A model generated the notes under the pieces. It was not told the origin of the DNA and did no database searches. It worked only from the letters and a program-made list of their open reading frames with translations. This document shows positions 1 through 13,433 of a stretch of DNA of 64,000 nt, piece after piece (the stretch's first letter is position 1; each line of letters opens with the position of its first letter). The stretch lies in assembly GCF_900186615.1 (NCBI RefSeq), contig NZ_LT896588.1, positions 196,425 through 260,424 of the forward strand, given 5' to 3'. Source of the DNA: Parabacteroides bouchesdurhonensis. Lineage in GTDB: Bacteria; Bacteroidota; Bacteroidia; Bacteroidales; Tannerellaceae. Made by a program: the position numbers and the translations under genes.

Positions 1-16
1 CGGCATACGATATAAA

Positions 17-1036
17 CTACCTTATAAGGAAATTAAACTTATCTATATTCTTTAACGCAATACCAGTTCCTCTCGCTACAGCATGCAACGGATCATCAGC
101 CACATGGAACTCAATCCCCATCTTATCACGAAGACGTTTATCTATACCACGCAACAAAGCACCGCCGCCAGCCAGATACACGCCATTTTTCACAATGTCG
201 GCATACAATTCCGGAGGAGTCTGTTCCAGCGCGCTCAGCACGGCTGCTTCAATCTTTGAGATCGACTTATCCAGACAGTGGGCTATCTCCTGATAAGATA
301 CAGGCACCTTCATAGGGAGCGCCGTCATCTGGTTAGGGCCACAAACTTCAAAATCATCCGGCGCATCGTCTAAAATGCTTAAAGCCGAACCTACATTTAT
401 TTTGATACGTTCAGCCATACGTTCACTGATACGGATATTATGTTGGCGACGCATATATTCAACAATATCATTCGTAAGGTCGTCTCCTGCCATTTTGATT
501 GACTTGTTGGATACAATACCACCCAGCGATATAACGGCAATTTCAGTAGTACCGCCGCCTATATCAACAATCATATTGCCCTCGGGAGCCAAAACATCCA
601 TACCTACACCTATAGCAGCAGCCATAGGCTCGAACAGCATATATACTTCACGTCCACCCGCATGTTCGGCAGAGTCACGTACGGCACGGATTTCAACCTC
701 CGTACTTCCGGACGGAATACCAATCACCATACGAAGCGATGGAGTAAACCAGCGTTTACGTCCGCTAGCCATCTTTATCAGTCCGCGCAACATTTGTTCG
801 GCAGCATAAAAGTCTGCAATAACACCTTCACGGAGAGGACGGGTTGTACGAATATTCGGATTCGTTTTTTCATACATCTCACGAGCCTGTCTACCTACCG
901 CCAGTACCTTCTCCGAACGAGCGTCGAGGGCGATAACCGAAGGTTCATCTACAACCATCTTGTCATTACAGGTAATGATGGTATTTGCAGTACCCAGGTC
1001 TATTGCTAATTCTTGTGTAAAAGAGAATAATCCCAT
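17..1036 (-). CDS. mreB: Rod shape-determining protein MreB
   Basis: Actin-like ATPase that polymerises under the inner membrane and positions the elongasome for lateral cell-wall growth. The 339 residues match the usual MreB length. The phosphate-1 motif DLGTANT is near residues 14-20, the phosphate-2 motif DIGGGTTE near 158, and the adenosine motif LAGGGALLRG near 289. The N-terminal stretch MGLFSFTQELAIDLG is typical, so the start is secure. purH lies upstream on the same strand, and mreC would be expected just beyond the left edge of the window (inference from the usual mre operon). Nothing unusual is visible. Confidence 0.97.
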   Translation of the reverse strand: MGLFSFTQELAIDLGTANTIITCNDKMVVDEPSVIALDARSEKVLAVGRQAREMYEKTNPNIRTTRPLREGVIADFYAAEQMLRGLIKMASGRKRWFTPSLRMVIGIPSGSTEVEIRAVRDSAEHAGGREVYMLFEPMAAAIGVGMDVLAPEGNMIVDIGGGTTEIAVISLGGIVSNKSIKMAGDDLTNDIVEYMRRQHNIRISERMAERIKINVGSALSILDDAPDDFEVCGPNQMTALPMKVPVSYQEIAHCLDKSISKIEAAVLSALEQTPPELYADIVKNGVYLAGGGALLRGIDKRLRDKMGIEFHVADDPLHAVARGTGIALKNIDKFNFLIR

Positions 1037-1125
1037 TTTTAATAACGTGTCAATTTACAATACGTCAATTTGCCAATAAAAGAGCCATCCCAGGCACATC
1101 TGCATACCGGCGTATTGAATAATTA

Positions 1126-2649
1126 TTAATGTTTAAAGTGACGAACCCCTGTCTTCACCATAGATAAACCATGCTGATCGCAGTATTCTACAGAGAGTTT
1201 ATCGTTAATAGAACCACCCGGCTGTATTACAGCTGTAATACCGGCCTGATCTGCGATCTCTACACAATCGGGGAACGGAAAGAAAGCATCGGATGCCATA
1301 ACAGCCCCGCTTAAATCGAAGTTAAACGATTTAGCTTTCTCTATAGCTTGTTTCAAAGAATCCACACGTGAAGTCTGGCCAATACCGCTTGCACAAAGTT
1401 GCTTGTTCTTAACCAACGTAATAGCATTAGACTTGCTATTCTTTACAATCTTATTAGCAAACAGCAAATCCTCTATTTCGGATGTCGCAGGTTTCTTTGC
1501 TGTCATTGCTTCAAGATCGGATTCTTTTTGAATGCTTAAATCTTTTTCCTGCATCAAAACGCCATTCAACAATGAACGGAACTGCACCGGACAAGTTTTG
1601 CATTCTTTACGTATCAGGATAATACGGTTTTTCTTTTGCTTCAAAACTTCCAAAGCATCCGCATCATAAGCCGGAGCTATGATTACTTCAAAGAATATCT
1701 TATTGATTTCTTCGGCAGCTTCTTTATTTATTGTCGTATTTGTAATCAAGATTCCTCCAAATGCAGAAACCGGGTCACCGGCCAAAGCATCCTTCCAGGC
1801 TTCTACTACATTTCCACGGGAAGCAATACCACAAGCATTATTATGCTTTAAGATGGCAAATGTCAATTCGTCAAACTCGTCTATCAAATTGACGGCAGCA
1901 TCTATATCCAACAAATTGTTGTATGAAATTTCCTTACCGTGCAATTGTTCAAACATGTCATTAAATTTACCAAAGAACTTGGCAGCCTGGTGAGGATTTT
2001 CGCCGTAACGCAAGTGCATAGGCGAATCTACTCCGGCACGGAAGTAAGAGCCTTCGCGGGCATCGAAGTAATTAAAGATAGCAGAATCATAACCGGAAGA
2101 AACGGCAAATGCTTCTTTAGCGAACCATTTACGGTCATCTATCGTTGTTTCCGCTCCTTTTTCATTCAGTAAATTCATCAATGGTTGGTATTGAGCTTTA
2201 GAAGCGACAATAACCACATCCTTGAAGTTTTTTGCGGCAGCGCGTATCAATGAGATACCGCCTATATCTATCTTTTCAATAATAGCCTGTTCTTCTGCAC
2301 CGGAAGCGACCGTTTCTTCAAACGGATAAAGGTCTACAATAACCAAATCTATTTCCGGTATTTCATATTCGGCAATCTGATTCTTATCGCCGTCATTATC
2401 TCTGCGAGTAAGGATTCCACCAAACACTTTCGGGTGAAGCGTCTTTACACGTCCGCCCAAAATAGAAGGATACCCTGTTAAATCTTCAACAGCATCACAA
2501 GGAATACCCAATGATTCAATAAAAGCCTGTGTTCCTCCTGTTGATACAAAGCTCACGCCTTCATTATGGAGTTTCTTTAATATTTCATCCAGTCCCTCTT
2601 TATGATACACCGAGACCAAAGCACGTTTAATTCGTTTCGTTGCAGCCAT
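1126..2649 (-). CDS. purH: Bifunctional AICAR transformylase / IMP cyclohydrolase PurH
   Basis: Catalyses the last two steps of de novo purine synthesis, AICAR to FAICAR to IMP, in the cytoplasm. The N-terminal MGS-like cyclohydrolase domain shows STGGT at residues 36-40 and GGRVKTLHPK at 65-74. The C-terminal transformylase domain carries KHNNACGIA near residue 269. The 507 residues are normal for the family. It sits 89 nt upstream of mreB on the same strand and may be co-transcribed with it. A TACTTTTG -7 box lies 33 nt upstream of the start codon. Confidence 0.97.
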   Translation of the reverse strand: MAATKRIKRALVSVYHKEGLDEILKKLHNEGVSFVSTGGTQAFIESLGIPCDAVEDLTGYPSILGGRVKTLHPKVFGGILTRRDNDGDKNQIAEYEIPEIDLVIVDLYPFEETVASGAEEQAIIEKIDIGGISLIRAAAKNFKDVVIVASKAQYQPLMNLLNEKGAETTIDDRKWFAKEAFAVSSGYDSAIFNYFDAREGSYFRAGVDSPMHLRYGENPHQAAKFFGKFNDMFEQLHGKEISYNNLLDIDAAVNLIDEFDELTFAILKHNNACGIASRGNVVEAWKDALAGDPVSAFGGILITNTTINKEAAEEINKIFFEVIIAPAYDADALEVLKQKKNRIILIRKECKTCPVQFRSLLNGVLMQEKDLSIQKESDLEAMTAKKPATSEIEDLLFANKIVKNSKSNAITLVKNKQLCASGIGQTSRVDSLKQAIEKAKSFNFDLSGAVMASDAFFPFPDCVEIADQAGITAVIQPGGSINDKLSVEYCDQHGLSMVKTGVRHFKH

Positions 2650-2681
2650 CTTTGTTTCGTTTACTTTAATGTTTTAGAGCA

Positions 2682-2689
2682 CAAAAGTA
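2682..2689 (-). promoter_or_regulatory. Candidate -7 box of the purH promoter
   Basis: Reads TACTTTTG on the minus strand, matching the Bacteroidetes primary sigma -7 consensus TAnnTTTG. It is a sensible distance upstream of purH. I did not find a clean -33 TTTG at the right spacing. Confidence 0.5.
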
Positions 2690-6649
<3,960 letters not shown>

Positions 6650-6651
6650 CA

Positions 6652-6681
6652 AAAAAGCCGGCTCATACGAACCGGCTTTTT
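6652..6681. terminator. Bidirectional intrinsic terminator
   Basis: Arms AAAAAGCCGG (6652-6661) and CCGGCTTTTT (6672-6681) with a 10-nt loop. The U-tract works in both directions, serving the LtaS-like gene on plus and rny on minus. Confidence 0.9.
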
Positions 6682-6720
6682 CTCTTCTATAATCTGATTT
6701 CTTTACACAATCCGGGTCTT

Positions 6721-8256
6721 TTACTTTGCATAGCTTACAGCACGTGTTTCACGTATTACTGTAATCTTAACTTGTCCTGGATATGTCATTTCATCTTGAA
6801 TCTTCTTTGCTATTTCCGTAGACAGATTTTCTGTATCCTTATCGTCTATCTTATCTGCTCCTACAATTACACGAAGCTCTCTACCTGCCTGAATGGCATA
6901 GGTCTTAACAACTCCCGGATATGACAAAGCCAATTGTTCCAAGTCATTCAAACGCTTGATATACGCTTCCACGATCTCACGGCGAGCACCCGGACGGGCT
7001 CCTGAAATAGCATCACAAACCTGAACAATCGGAGCCAAAAGTGTTTGCATTTCCACTTCATCGTGGTGAGCACCAACGGCATTGCAGATATCTGGCTTTT
7101 CCTTATACTTTTCGCATAACTTCATACCCAATATTGCGTGTGGCAATTCCGGTTCATCATCGGGCACTTTGCCTATATCGTGTAACAAACCTGCACGTTT
7201 CGCTTTCTTAGGATTCAACCCTAACTCAGAAGCCATCACTGCGCATAAGTTAGCTGTTTCACGAGCATGCTGCAACAAGTTCTGACCATAAGAAGAACGA
7301 TATTTCATTTTACCGATCATACGGATCAATTCGGGATGCAAACCATGTACACCTAAATCAATTACGGTACGTTTACCGGTTTCAACAACTTCGTCTTCCA
7401 CTTGTTTTTTCACCTTCGTTACGACTTCTTCTATACGAGCCGGATGGATACGTCCGTCTTGTACCAACTGATGCAAAGCCAAACGGGCAATCTCACGACG
7501 AACCGGATCAAATCCTGAAAGGACAATGGCTTCCGGCGTATCATCAACTATAATTTCAATACCGGTAGCAGCTTCCAACGCACGAATATTACGACCTTCA
7601 CGACCAATAATACGTCCTTTAATTTCATCAGATTCGATATGGAATACAGTAATGGAGTTTTCTATTGCCGTTTCTGTTGCTACTCGTTGGATGGATTGAA
7701 TAACGATCTTCTTGGCTTCCTTATTCGCTGTCATCTTGGCTTCTTCCACGATTTCATTGATATAGGAAGTAGCCTCCGATTTTGCTTCATCTTTTAAAGA
7801 CTCAATCAAGCGTTCTTTAGCTTCATCGGCAGATAATCCGGAAAGAGCTTCCAGATGCTCGACTTCTTTCTGGTGAAGTTTCTCCAAGTCTTGTTTTTTC
7901 TTCTCTACAATTTCCAGTTGGGAAGCCAGGTTTTCCTTTACTACCTCTACTTCGGAGTTCTTACGTTGAAGTTCTTCCTGACGTTGGTTTATTGTCAGTT
8001 CTTTTTGTTTCAACTTGGTTTCTATCGATTGGATTTTAGCGTTCCGTTGAGAAACCTGCTTTTCCAGATCGGCCTTTAAGTGCAAGAACTTTTCCTTTAC
8101 TTCCAACAATTTATTCTTCTTGATTACCTCGGCCTCCTTTTCAGCCTCATGAAGTATAGAATCATACCTCGACTTCAAAAGGAAACGCATACTTAACCAC
8201 GTTAGCAATCCTCCTACCAGGAAGGTTACTATTGATATGATTATATACTCTCCCAT
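6721..8256 (-). CDS. rny: Ribonuclease Y
   Basis: Membrane-anchored endoribonuclease that starts mRNA decay. Order of parts: a single N-terminal transmembrane helix (about 3-25), a long charged coiled coil (about 30-185), a KH domain with [15 protein letters not shown] (about 213-227), and an HD domain with the metal-binding HDIGK (about 360). The 511 residues are the standard length. It lies 112 nt downstream of zapA, separated by a terminator hairpin, so read-through or a separate promoter is needed. Confidence 0.96.
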   Translation of the reverse strand: MGEYIIISIVTFLVGGLLTWLSMRFLLKSRYDSILHEAEKEAEVIKKNKLLEVKEKFLHLKADLEKQVSQRNAKIQSIETKLKQKELTINQRQEELQRKNSEVEVVKENLASQLEIVEKKKQDLEKLHQKEVEHLEALSGLSADEAKERLIESLKDEAKSEATSYINEIVEEAKMTANKEAKKIVIQSIQRVATETAIENSITVFHIESDEIKGRIIGREGRNIRALEAATGIEIIVDDTPEAIVLSGFDPVRREIARLALHQLVQDGRIHPARIEEVVTKVKKQVEDEVVETGKRTVIDLGVHGLHPELIRMIGKMKYRSSYGQNLLQHARETANLCAVMASELGLNPKKAKRAGLLHDIGKVPDDEPELPHAILGMKLCEKYKEKPDICNAVGAHHDEVEMQTLLAPIVQVCDAISGARPGARREIVEAYIKRLNDLEQLALSYPGVVKTYAIQAGRELRVIVGADKIDDKDTENLSTEIAKKIQDEMTYPGQVKITVIRETRAVSYAK

Positions 8257-8291
8257 TTAACTAATAAATTTTGATTCATATTTATATATAT

Positions 8292-8336
8292 AAAAAAAGC
8301 ACTACAAATACACGGCATTACCGTGTAAAGCAGTGC
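8292..8336 (-). terminator. Intrinsic terminator downstream of zapA
   Basis: On the minus strand the outer stem GCACT/AGTGC and inner stem ACACGG/CCGTGT form one long hairpin, followed by seven U residues (8292-8298). It sits between zapA and rny. Confidence 0.8.
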
Positions 8337-8368
8337 GGAAAACAATTCTTTACAATATGATATACAAT

Positions 8369-8656
8369 TTATTCTTCCTTCAGATACTCTTCCAGTTCAT
8401 CTGTAAGTTGCTGTATCTTTTCCGTAAAAGGACTTGTATCATTTTTATCTTTCAACTGTAAATTCTGGAGAGCCAGATGTACAGCTGCCATGGCTAACAA
8501 ATCTTTCATATCCCTTCCAAAGCGCGATTGATAAAGAGCTACCACTTCACGAACCCTAAGTTCGGCCTTCCGATATATTTCTTCATCTCTACGTTCTATG
8601 GTAAGCGGATAACTCTTACCTGCTATATTTAAATGTATACCTAATGGGTCATTCAT
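8369..8656 (-). CDS. zapA: Cell division protein ZapA
   Basis: Small FtsZ-associated protein that cross-links FtsZ protofilaments at the division site. The 95 residues begin with a beta-rich segment (IHLNIAGKSYPLTI) and continue into a long helix rich in E, K, Q and L, which matches the ZapA fold and length. It is immediately downstream (5 nt) of a small coiled-coil gene, probably in one transcript. Confidence 0.85.
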   Translation of the reverse strand: MNDPLGIHLNIAGKSYPLTIERRDEEIYRKAELRVREVVALYQSRFGRDMKDLLAMAAVHLALQNLQLKDKNDTSPFTEKIQQLTDELEEYLKEE

Positions 8657-8661
8657 CGCGT

Positions 8662-8955
8662 CTATTCATTTAATAGTGCAATGCATTTGTCTACTTCCCG
8701 CACTAATCTCGATAACCGCAAACGTGCGCCTTTCGCTTCTTCTTCATTTATGGAAACTACACGTGCCGTAAGCATGTTATCACATTTGGCATTTAGTTCG
8801 TCAATCTTCTTTTTTGCTTGCTGCAGGTCAACATCTTTTGTATCCAATGCTGTTGTAAGTTCGTCAATTTTATGCTTCTGTTTCTCACACAATGCTATCA
8901 AATCACGAACTCTAACTTCAAATACAGCTAACAATCTTTTATGATCTTCGGTCAT
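8662..8955 (-). CDS. Small coiled-coil protein upstream of zapA
   Basis: Not recognised as a named family. About 97 residues starting MTEDHKRLL, almost entirely heptad-like coiled coil (residues 10-60), ending with a short helical tail. The position directly before zapA suggests a division-related partner, possibly ZapB-like in role, but this is inference from context. An upstream ATG at 8976 exists but overlaps the TACTTTTG -7 box at 8974-8981, so the ATG at 8955 is preferred. Confidence 0.75.
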   Translation of the reverse strand: MTEDHKRLLAVFEVRVRDLIALCEKQKHKIDELTTALDTKDVDLQQAKKKIDELNAKCDNMLTARVVSINEEEAKGARLRLSRLVREVDKCIALLNE

Positions 8956-8973
8956 TTCACACCAAATTCTAGA

Positions 8974-8981
8974 CAAAAGTA
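8974..8981 (-). promoter_or_regulatory. -7 box for the coiled-coil/zapA operon
   Basis: TACTTTTG on the minus strand matches TAnnTTTG. It fixes the downstream gene start at 8955 rather than 8976. Confidence 0.5.
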
Positions 8982-9045
8982 AACTATAGAATTGAATTAA
9001 ACAACAGTCAATACAATTATTTTAACAGAAAACGTACAAACACAC

Positions 9046-9075
9046 AAAAGGCCGTCCAATTAAAATCGAACAGCC
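9046..9075 (-). terminator. Intrinsic terminator after the winged-helix gene
   Basis: Minus-strand stem GGCTGTTC/GGACGGCC (G-U pairs included) followed by TTTTGTGTG. It lies 29 nt past the stop of the upstream gene. Confidence 0.65.
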
Positions 9076-9103
9076 CCTCTTAGATCTTTAATTTATCTCG
9101 CTA

Positions 9104-9304
9104 TTATACTAACGAAACAAAAACTTCACCTTCAATTTCATCAAAGGCTAATTTGCCTTCTTTAGCTAACCAACCAAAAGCTGCGTAGATATCCTTCTCA
9201 GCTTTGATCTTTGTTGCTTTCTTTACTGCCTTAACACTCATTTTGCCTTCCTCGTTCAAGACATTCCATACTAGGCCGGCGTTTGTACCAATCAATTCAA
9301 TCAT
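9104..9304 (-). CDS. Winged helix-turn-helix domain protein (DUF2582-like)
   Basis: A compact 66-residue winged-helix protein: MIELIGTNAG start, helix, SVKAVKKATK recognition-type helix, then AFGWLAKEGKL and a beta wing. It resembles the small DUF2582 family, whose biological role is unknown. A longer reading from 9337 is possible but overlaps a TACATTTG -7 box at 9335-9342, so the internal ATG at 9304 is preferred. It stands alone between terminators. Confidence 0.8.
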   Translation of the reverse strand: MIELIGTNAGLVWNVLNEEGKMSVKAVKKATKIKAEKDIYAAFGWLAKEGKLAFDEIEGEVFVSLV

Positions 9305-9334
9305 TTCTTTTGATTTCTTTTTTGTTATCGGGGG

Positions 9335-9342
9335 CAAATGTA
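9335..9342 (-). promoter_or_regulatory. -7 box for the winged-helix gene
   Basis: TACATTTG on the minus strand, a match to TAnnTTTG. Its position argues against the ATG at 9337. Confidence 0.5.
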
Positions 9343-9429
9343 TAGATTAATCGATTAAAACAAAAAGAAAAAGATGTTTTTTAGCATAGAAATAGCCAAT
9401 TTTATGCTTTATAAACATAATTAACATGC

Positions 9430-10119
9430 CTATAACACTATTTTTGTTCTATCAAATGAAGAAACAAGCTCTACATCTATGTTTTCAGCTGAAACATATC
9501 TCTTTAATAAATCAACAGCATAAGAACCGGCCTCCAGCAAACCCTCTTTTCCCGAATATCCATTTATAATCATTAACAGACATCTTGTATCTATTCCTAT
9601 CTTAGTACGTTCTTCATCACTGGTAGGAGTTCCGATACCACCTATTTCATCACGGTAAACAGGAAGCCCTGCTATATTCAATTCTCCACGTCCTATTCCA
9701 TGATATAATTCACCTTCGTATCCTACTCCCAAAGTCAGATTACCCTGAATTTTATCTGCATCAAAACCGCCGATAGAATAGCCACTCTTAATAGACACCA
9801 GATTAATTAAATCAACCAATGTGTCTACTTTATACAAGCCTAAGCCGCGTAAAATACGTCTACGCAAGGCTTCTGAAGAAGGACGGTAACGATTCGGATC
9901 TTTCCCTAATCGTTTATATGCTTGACGGGTAGCTTTAACAGGTTGCCACTTATTAATATCTTCCAATTTACAGGTAGAAACTATAAGTTCTTCCATGCTA
10001 TTTATTTCTTCCCATAACGAAGGATCAGACTCTGTATTTTTCACATGACATGCAATGACCAACACCTGTAAATCAGGACAGACAGAAGAGACTTCCTTTG
10101 AAATTGAAACGTGAATCAT
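9430..10119 (-). CDS. Stand-alone B3/B4 domain protein (PheT editing-domain-like)
   Basis: 229 residues resembling the B3/B4 module of phenylalanyl-tRNA synthetase beta, which removes mischarged tyrosine. Family-like motifs are RQAYKRLGKDPNRYRPSSEA (about 85-104), a DLINLVS helix (about 123) and GGFDAD (about 137). The free-standing form may edit tRNA or bind amino acids, but its substrate cannot be read from the sequence. Its ATG overlaps the pgeF stop by 4 nt (ATGA), so it is the last gene of the hpt-adk-obgE-pgeF operon. Confidence 0.82.
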   Translation of the reverse strand: MIHVSISKEVSSVCPDLQVLVIACHVKNTESDPSLWEEINSMEELIVSTCKLEDINKWQPVKATRQAYKRLGKDPNRYRPSSEALRRRILRGLGLYKVDTLVDLINLVSIKSGYSIGGFDADKIQGNLTLGVGYEGELYHGIGRGELNIAGLPVYRDEIGGIGTPTSDEERTKIGIDTRCLLMIINGYSGKEGLLEAGSYAVDLLKRYVSAENIDVELVSSFDRTKIVL

Positions 10120-10955
10120 ATACTATTTTCATTATACCATTTGTCTTTTATCATTATACCGGACAGTATCCGTCCGCTTTTAATACCTAGGCGACGAGCC
10201 GAGAAGAACTCATCGCAATACATATATGTACAAATACCGGAGATTTCAATTTGTGATACCGGCACACCGGATTTTACCAATTGTAGACGATTCTCTTCCC
10301 ATAAATCAATATGCGCTTTTCCTGTTTCAGGATTTCGGAATGAAATGTGTTCCATATCCGCTCCAGACACCCGAAAAGCGTCGACCACTTCATCTCCAAC
10401 TTCAAAAGCGTCTCCCGATATTGAAGGAGCAATACCGGCAAACAAGTATGAAGGATCACAACCATACTTATCCACCATAACAGAAAGTGTCTTCGCCACA
10501 ATTTGCTGAACTGTTCCACGCCAACCTGCATGTACAGCTGCCACCACTTTCTTATCCGCCGCGTAAAGAAGTACAGGAACACAGTCGGCCGTAGATACAG
10601 CAACACAAAGTCCAGCTACATTCGTAATTAAAGCATCCGTACCATATATATAAGCTTTCCGGCCCTCATCAGACAGTGATAAAAAAGAATGGTCCAACTC
10701 TGCTATTTCACATCCGTGTACCTGATAGGGAGCATATATACATTCGGAAGAAATTCCAATTCCTTTCGAAAGGATTTTTCGATTCTCTCGAACGGAATCA
10801 ATATCGTCCCCGGAATATTCACCCGGATTCATAGAAGCATAATTACCTTTGCTTACTCCTCCATGACGAGTTGTTATAAAATGAGAAGTGTTGCAGAATC
10901 CGCTTAATCCGGAAAACTGCAACACTTTCAATTTATCACTTTTCAGTATCCTCAT
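10116..10955 (-). CDS. pgeF: Purine nucleoside phosphorylase / peptidoglycan editing factor PgeF (YfiH family)
   Basis: Multicopper-oxidase-like laccase-domain protein of the YfiH/DUF152 family. Members phosphorolyse purine nucleosides and correct misincorporated serine in muropeptide synthesis. The metal/active-site signature is visible in [10 protein letters not shown] and HAGWRGT. A longer frame runs to 11036 inside obgE, but its first 27 residues come from the acidic obgE tail read in another frame. The ATG at 10955 ([14 protein letters not shown]) gives 279 residues, the usual size, with a 20-nt overlap with obgE. Confidence 0.9.
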   Translation of the reverse strand: MRILKSDKLKVLQFSGLSGFCNTSHFITTRHGGVSKGNYASMNPGEYSGDDIDSVRENRKILSKGIGISSECIYAPYQVHGCEIAELDHSFLSLSDEGRKAYIYGTDALITNVAGLCVAVSTADCVPVLLYAADKKVVAAVHAGWRGTVQQIVAKTLSVMVDKYGCDPSYLFAGIAPSISGDAFEVGDEVVDAFRVSGADMEHISFRNPETGKAHIDLWEENRLQLVKSGVPVSQIEISGICTYMYCDEFFSARRLGIKSGRILSGIMIKDKWYNENSI

Positions 10956-12090
10956 TTTCGTCCCAATCATATTCCTCATATTCTTCATCCGGATCATCGT
11001 CATCTTCCGGGATAACAAAATCGTCATCATCGTCATCCAAAGGTATTGTACTCACATCTATATTTTTATGTACAATACGTTCCACTTCATGGAAATTCTC
11101 TTTATTCAGTTCTTTCCACAGAATATCTTTCAGTTCAGTAATACCCATACCCGTGACAGAAGAGATAAAGACAGACGGAACACCTTCGGGCAGTTCTGCA
11201 GAAAGAGCTTCCATCAATTCGTCATCCAACATATCACTTTTTGTAATAGCTAATACACGACGCTTATCCAATAACTCTGGATTATATTGAACCAGTTCAT
11301 TATGAAGAATATCGTATTCCTTCTTTATATCATCGCTATCAGCAGGAATCATGAACAAAAGCAAAGAATTACGTTCAATATGACGAAGGAAACGAAGTCC
11401 GAGCCCTTTCCCCTCACTGGCTCCTTCTATAATTCCGGGAATATCAGCCATCACAAACGAACGGTTATCACGATAACTAACAATTCCCAAATTCGGCTCC
11501 AATGTTGTAAACGGATAATTGGCAATCTTTGGCTTAGCTGCAGATACAACAGATAATAAGGTGGATTTACCTGCATTCGGGAAACCGACTAATCCGACAT
11601 CAGCCAATAACTTCAATTGAAGTATAACCATACGTTCCTGGGCTGGTTCTCCGGGTTGTGCATACCGGGGAGCTTGATTAGTCGCAGTCTTAAAATGACA
11701 GTTACCTTGTCCGCCGCGTCCACCCTTCAAAAGCATCACTTCTTGTCCGTCTTCTGTTACATCACAGATAAACTCTCCGGTTTCAGCATCATACACAACC
11801 GTTCCACATGGGACTTCGATTGTACGGTCTTCCCCATCTTTACCATAACTACGTTTAGCACCGCCGCTTTCGCCATTCGTTGCCATAATATGACGTTCAT
11901 ATTTCAGGTGGAGGAGAGTCCAATAATTCCGGTTACCACGGAGATACACATGGCCACCTCTCCCTCCATCACCTCCGTCGGGACCTCCTTTAGGAATATA
12001 TTTTTCACGACGAAAATGAGAAGATCCCCTCCCGCCTTTTCCTGAGCGGCAATAGATCTTTACATAATCTACAAAGTTCGATTCAGCCAT
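10936..12090 (-). CDS. obgE: GTPase ObgE/CgtA
   Basis: Essential GTPase linked to 50S ribosome assembly and the stringent response. The glycine-rich OBG fold fills residues 1-160 ([12 protein letters not shown] motif near 35). The G domain follows with GFPNAGKST (about 168), [12 protein letters not shown] (about 213) and TKSD (about 283). The C-terminus is a very acidic tail of D, E and Y. Length 384 is normal. It overlaps pgeF and lies 71 nt downstream of adk. Confidence 0.97.
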   Translation of the reverse strand: MAESNFVDYVKIYCRSGKGGRGSSHFRREKYIPKGGPDGGDGGRGGHVYLRGNRNYWTLLHLKYERHIMATNGESGGAKRSYGKDGEDRTIEVPCGTVVYDAETGEFICDVTEDGQEVMLLKGGRGGQGNCHFKTATNQAPRYAQPGEPAQERMVILQLKLLADVGLVGFPNAGKSTLLSVVSAAKPKIANYPFTTLEPNLGIVSYRDNRSFVMADIPGIIEGASEGKGLGLRFLRHIERNSLLLFMIPADSDDIKKEYDILHNELVQYNPELLDKRRVLAITKSDMLDDELMEALSAELPEGVPSVFISSVTGMGITELKDILWKELNKENFHEVERIVHKNIDVSTIPLDDDDDDFVIPEDDDDPDEEYEEYDWDENEDTEK

Positions 12091-12107
12091 AGAATATAAT
12101 TATTTAA

Positions 12108-12152
12108 TGTGCCAATACGTCAATTAATGTATCATTATTGGATATTGGCACA
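12108..12152. repeat. 10-bp inverted repeat between adk and obgE
   Basis: TGTGCCAATA (12108-12117) and TATTGGCACA (12143-12152) are perfect complements around a 25-nt A/T-rich loop. There is no U-tract on the minus strand, so it is not a standard terminator. It may be an mRNA hairpin or a protein site. The 13-mer CAATACGTCAATT inside it also occurs in front of mreB near 1069. Confidence 0.6.
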
Positions 12153-12161
12153 TCTATTAAT

Positions 12162-12731
12162 TTACAAATTATTAACCGCATCTTTAATGCGTCCGAAGAT
12201 TTCTTCGATTGTACCCATGCCTTGGATGGCAACATGCTTTCCTTCACCTATATAATAATCAGCTAAAGGAGCTGTTTGTTTATGATAAACATCCAATCTT
12301 GACTTGATAGTCTCCAAATTATCGTCTGAACGACCTGAGACTTTACCACGTTCCAAAAGACGTTTAATTAATTCCTCTTCATCAACCTGCAAGTTCAACA
12401 GAATAGACACATCCGTTCCTCGTTTGTTCAACATCTCTTTTAATGCTTTCGCTTGTGGAATAGTACGAGGGAAACCGTCAAAAATAACACCTTTTGAGGC
12501 CTTCTTGCTATCTAGTACTTTCGCAAGCATGTCAACGATCAATTCATCAGGAACTAATTGTCCTTTTTCGATATAACCCTTGGCAATCTTACCCAATTCT
12601 GTTTCATTCTTCATTTCCGAACGCAACACATCACCGGTTGAAATATGATCCAAACCATATTCCTTAATAATCATTTCGCTCTGTGTTCCCTTCCCAGAAC
12701 CGGGAGCACCAAAAATAACAATGTTCAACAT
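12162..12731 (-). CDS. adk: Adenylate kinase
   Basis: Interconverts ATP plus AMP with 2 ADP. P-loop GAPGSGKGT is at residues 8-16, followed by DHISTGDVLRSE and FDGFPRT (about 82-88). The 189 residues indicate the short-lid form. It lies 36 nt downstream of hpt in the same operon, giving a purine salvage and nucleotide balance pair. Confidence 0.97.
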   Translation of the reverse strand: MLNIVIFGAPGSGKGTQSEMIIKEYGLDHISTGDVLRSEMKNETELGKIAKGYIEKGQLVPDELIVDMLAKVLDSKKASKGVIFDGFPRTIPQAKALKEMLNKRGTDVSILLNLQVDEEELIKRLLERGKVSGRSDDNLETIKSRLDVYHKQTAPLADYYIGEGKHVAIQGMGTIEEIFGRIKDAVNNL

Positions 12732-12767
12732 AATCTTGTTCCTTTAAATATATAATTTCTAATACTT

Positions 12768-13304
12768 TTAATATATCACCTTATATATATCACGAAAAGC
12801 ACGGCCGGCTTCATCATAATCCAAACCGTGCCCCACTATAAAATCATTAGGAATCTGCAGACCTACATAATCAGGCTTCAAGTCGCACTTCAACGCGGCC
12901 GGCTTAAAAAGCATCGTAGCCAGTTTCACACTGGAAGCACCTTGTTCACGTAGTTTATTCATAACGAACTGCATAGTATAGCCTGTGTCGATAATATCTT
13001 CCAGAAGAATTAACGGACGATCCTTAATATCCACACGTATCGGCATAATTTCATTTACCATTCCAGTGGTAGAAGTTCCGCGATAGGAAGAATAACGGGC
13101 AAAAGTAAGTTCATACGGACCATCTAGAAAACTCATAAGCTCCGATACAAACATGAATGCACCATTCAATATACCGACAAACAGAGGATCTGTGCCTTTT
13201 ACATCAGCCTCTATTTGATTTGCCATCCGACGAATAGCATCCCTTATATCATTCTCAGGGATAAATAATTCAAATTCTTTGTCTTTTAGACGAATCTTCT
13301 TCAT
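12768..13304 (-). CDS. hpt: Hypoxanthine phosphoribosyltransferase
   Basis: Salvages hypoxanthine or guanine to the nucleotide using PRPP. The PRPP-binding motif is ILLEDIIDTGYTM (about 99-111), and the family start region GILNGAFMF is at about 44. Length 178 is normal. First gene of the five-gene minus-strand operon; a TAACTTTG -7 box lies at 13331-13338. Confidence 0.95.
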   Translation of the reverse strand: MKKIRLKDKEFELFIPENDIRDAIRRMANQIEADVKGTDPLFVGILNGAFMFVSELMSFLDGPYELTFARYSSYRGTSTTGMVNEIMPIRVDIKDRPLILLEDIIDTGYTMQFVMNKLREQGASSVKLATMLFKPAALKCDLKPDYVGLQIPNDFIVGHGLDYDEAGRAFRDIYKVIY

Positions 13305-13330
13305 ATTATCAATTTGAATTTACGAGGGAA

Positions 13331-13338
13331 CAAAGTTA
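13331..13338 (-). promoter_or_regulatory. -7 box of the hpt-adk-obgE-pgeF operon
   Basis: TAACTTTG on the minus strand, 26 nt upstream of the hpt start codon. It fits TAnnTTTG. The -33 element is not clear. Confidence 0.45.
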
Positions 13339-13390
13339 TAACTTTTTCGGGGATGCACAAAAAAGAGTAGCAACATAGGAAAGTTTATTA

Positions 13391-13398
13391 TACTTTTG
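13391..13398 (+). promoter_or_regulatory. -7 box of the NAD(P)HX repair gene
   Basis: TACTTTTG on the plus strand, 35 nt upstream of the start codon at 13434. No clean -33 element is visible. Confidence 0.45.
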
Positions 13399-13433
13399 TA
13401 AGCATAATAATTACCTGAGATTACATAATAATT

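Noticed and set aside
8257-8368. 6S-like or other small RNA between rny and zapA
   Set aside because: Only 112 nt are available, and the structure is fully explained by the terminator hairpin at 8292-8336.
10956-11036. N-terminal extension of PgeF
   Set aside because: The extra residues are a frame-shifted reading of the acidic obgE tail and do not look like the family.
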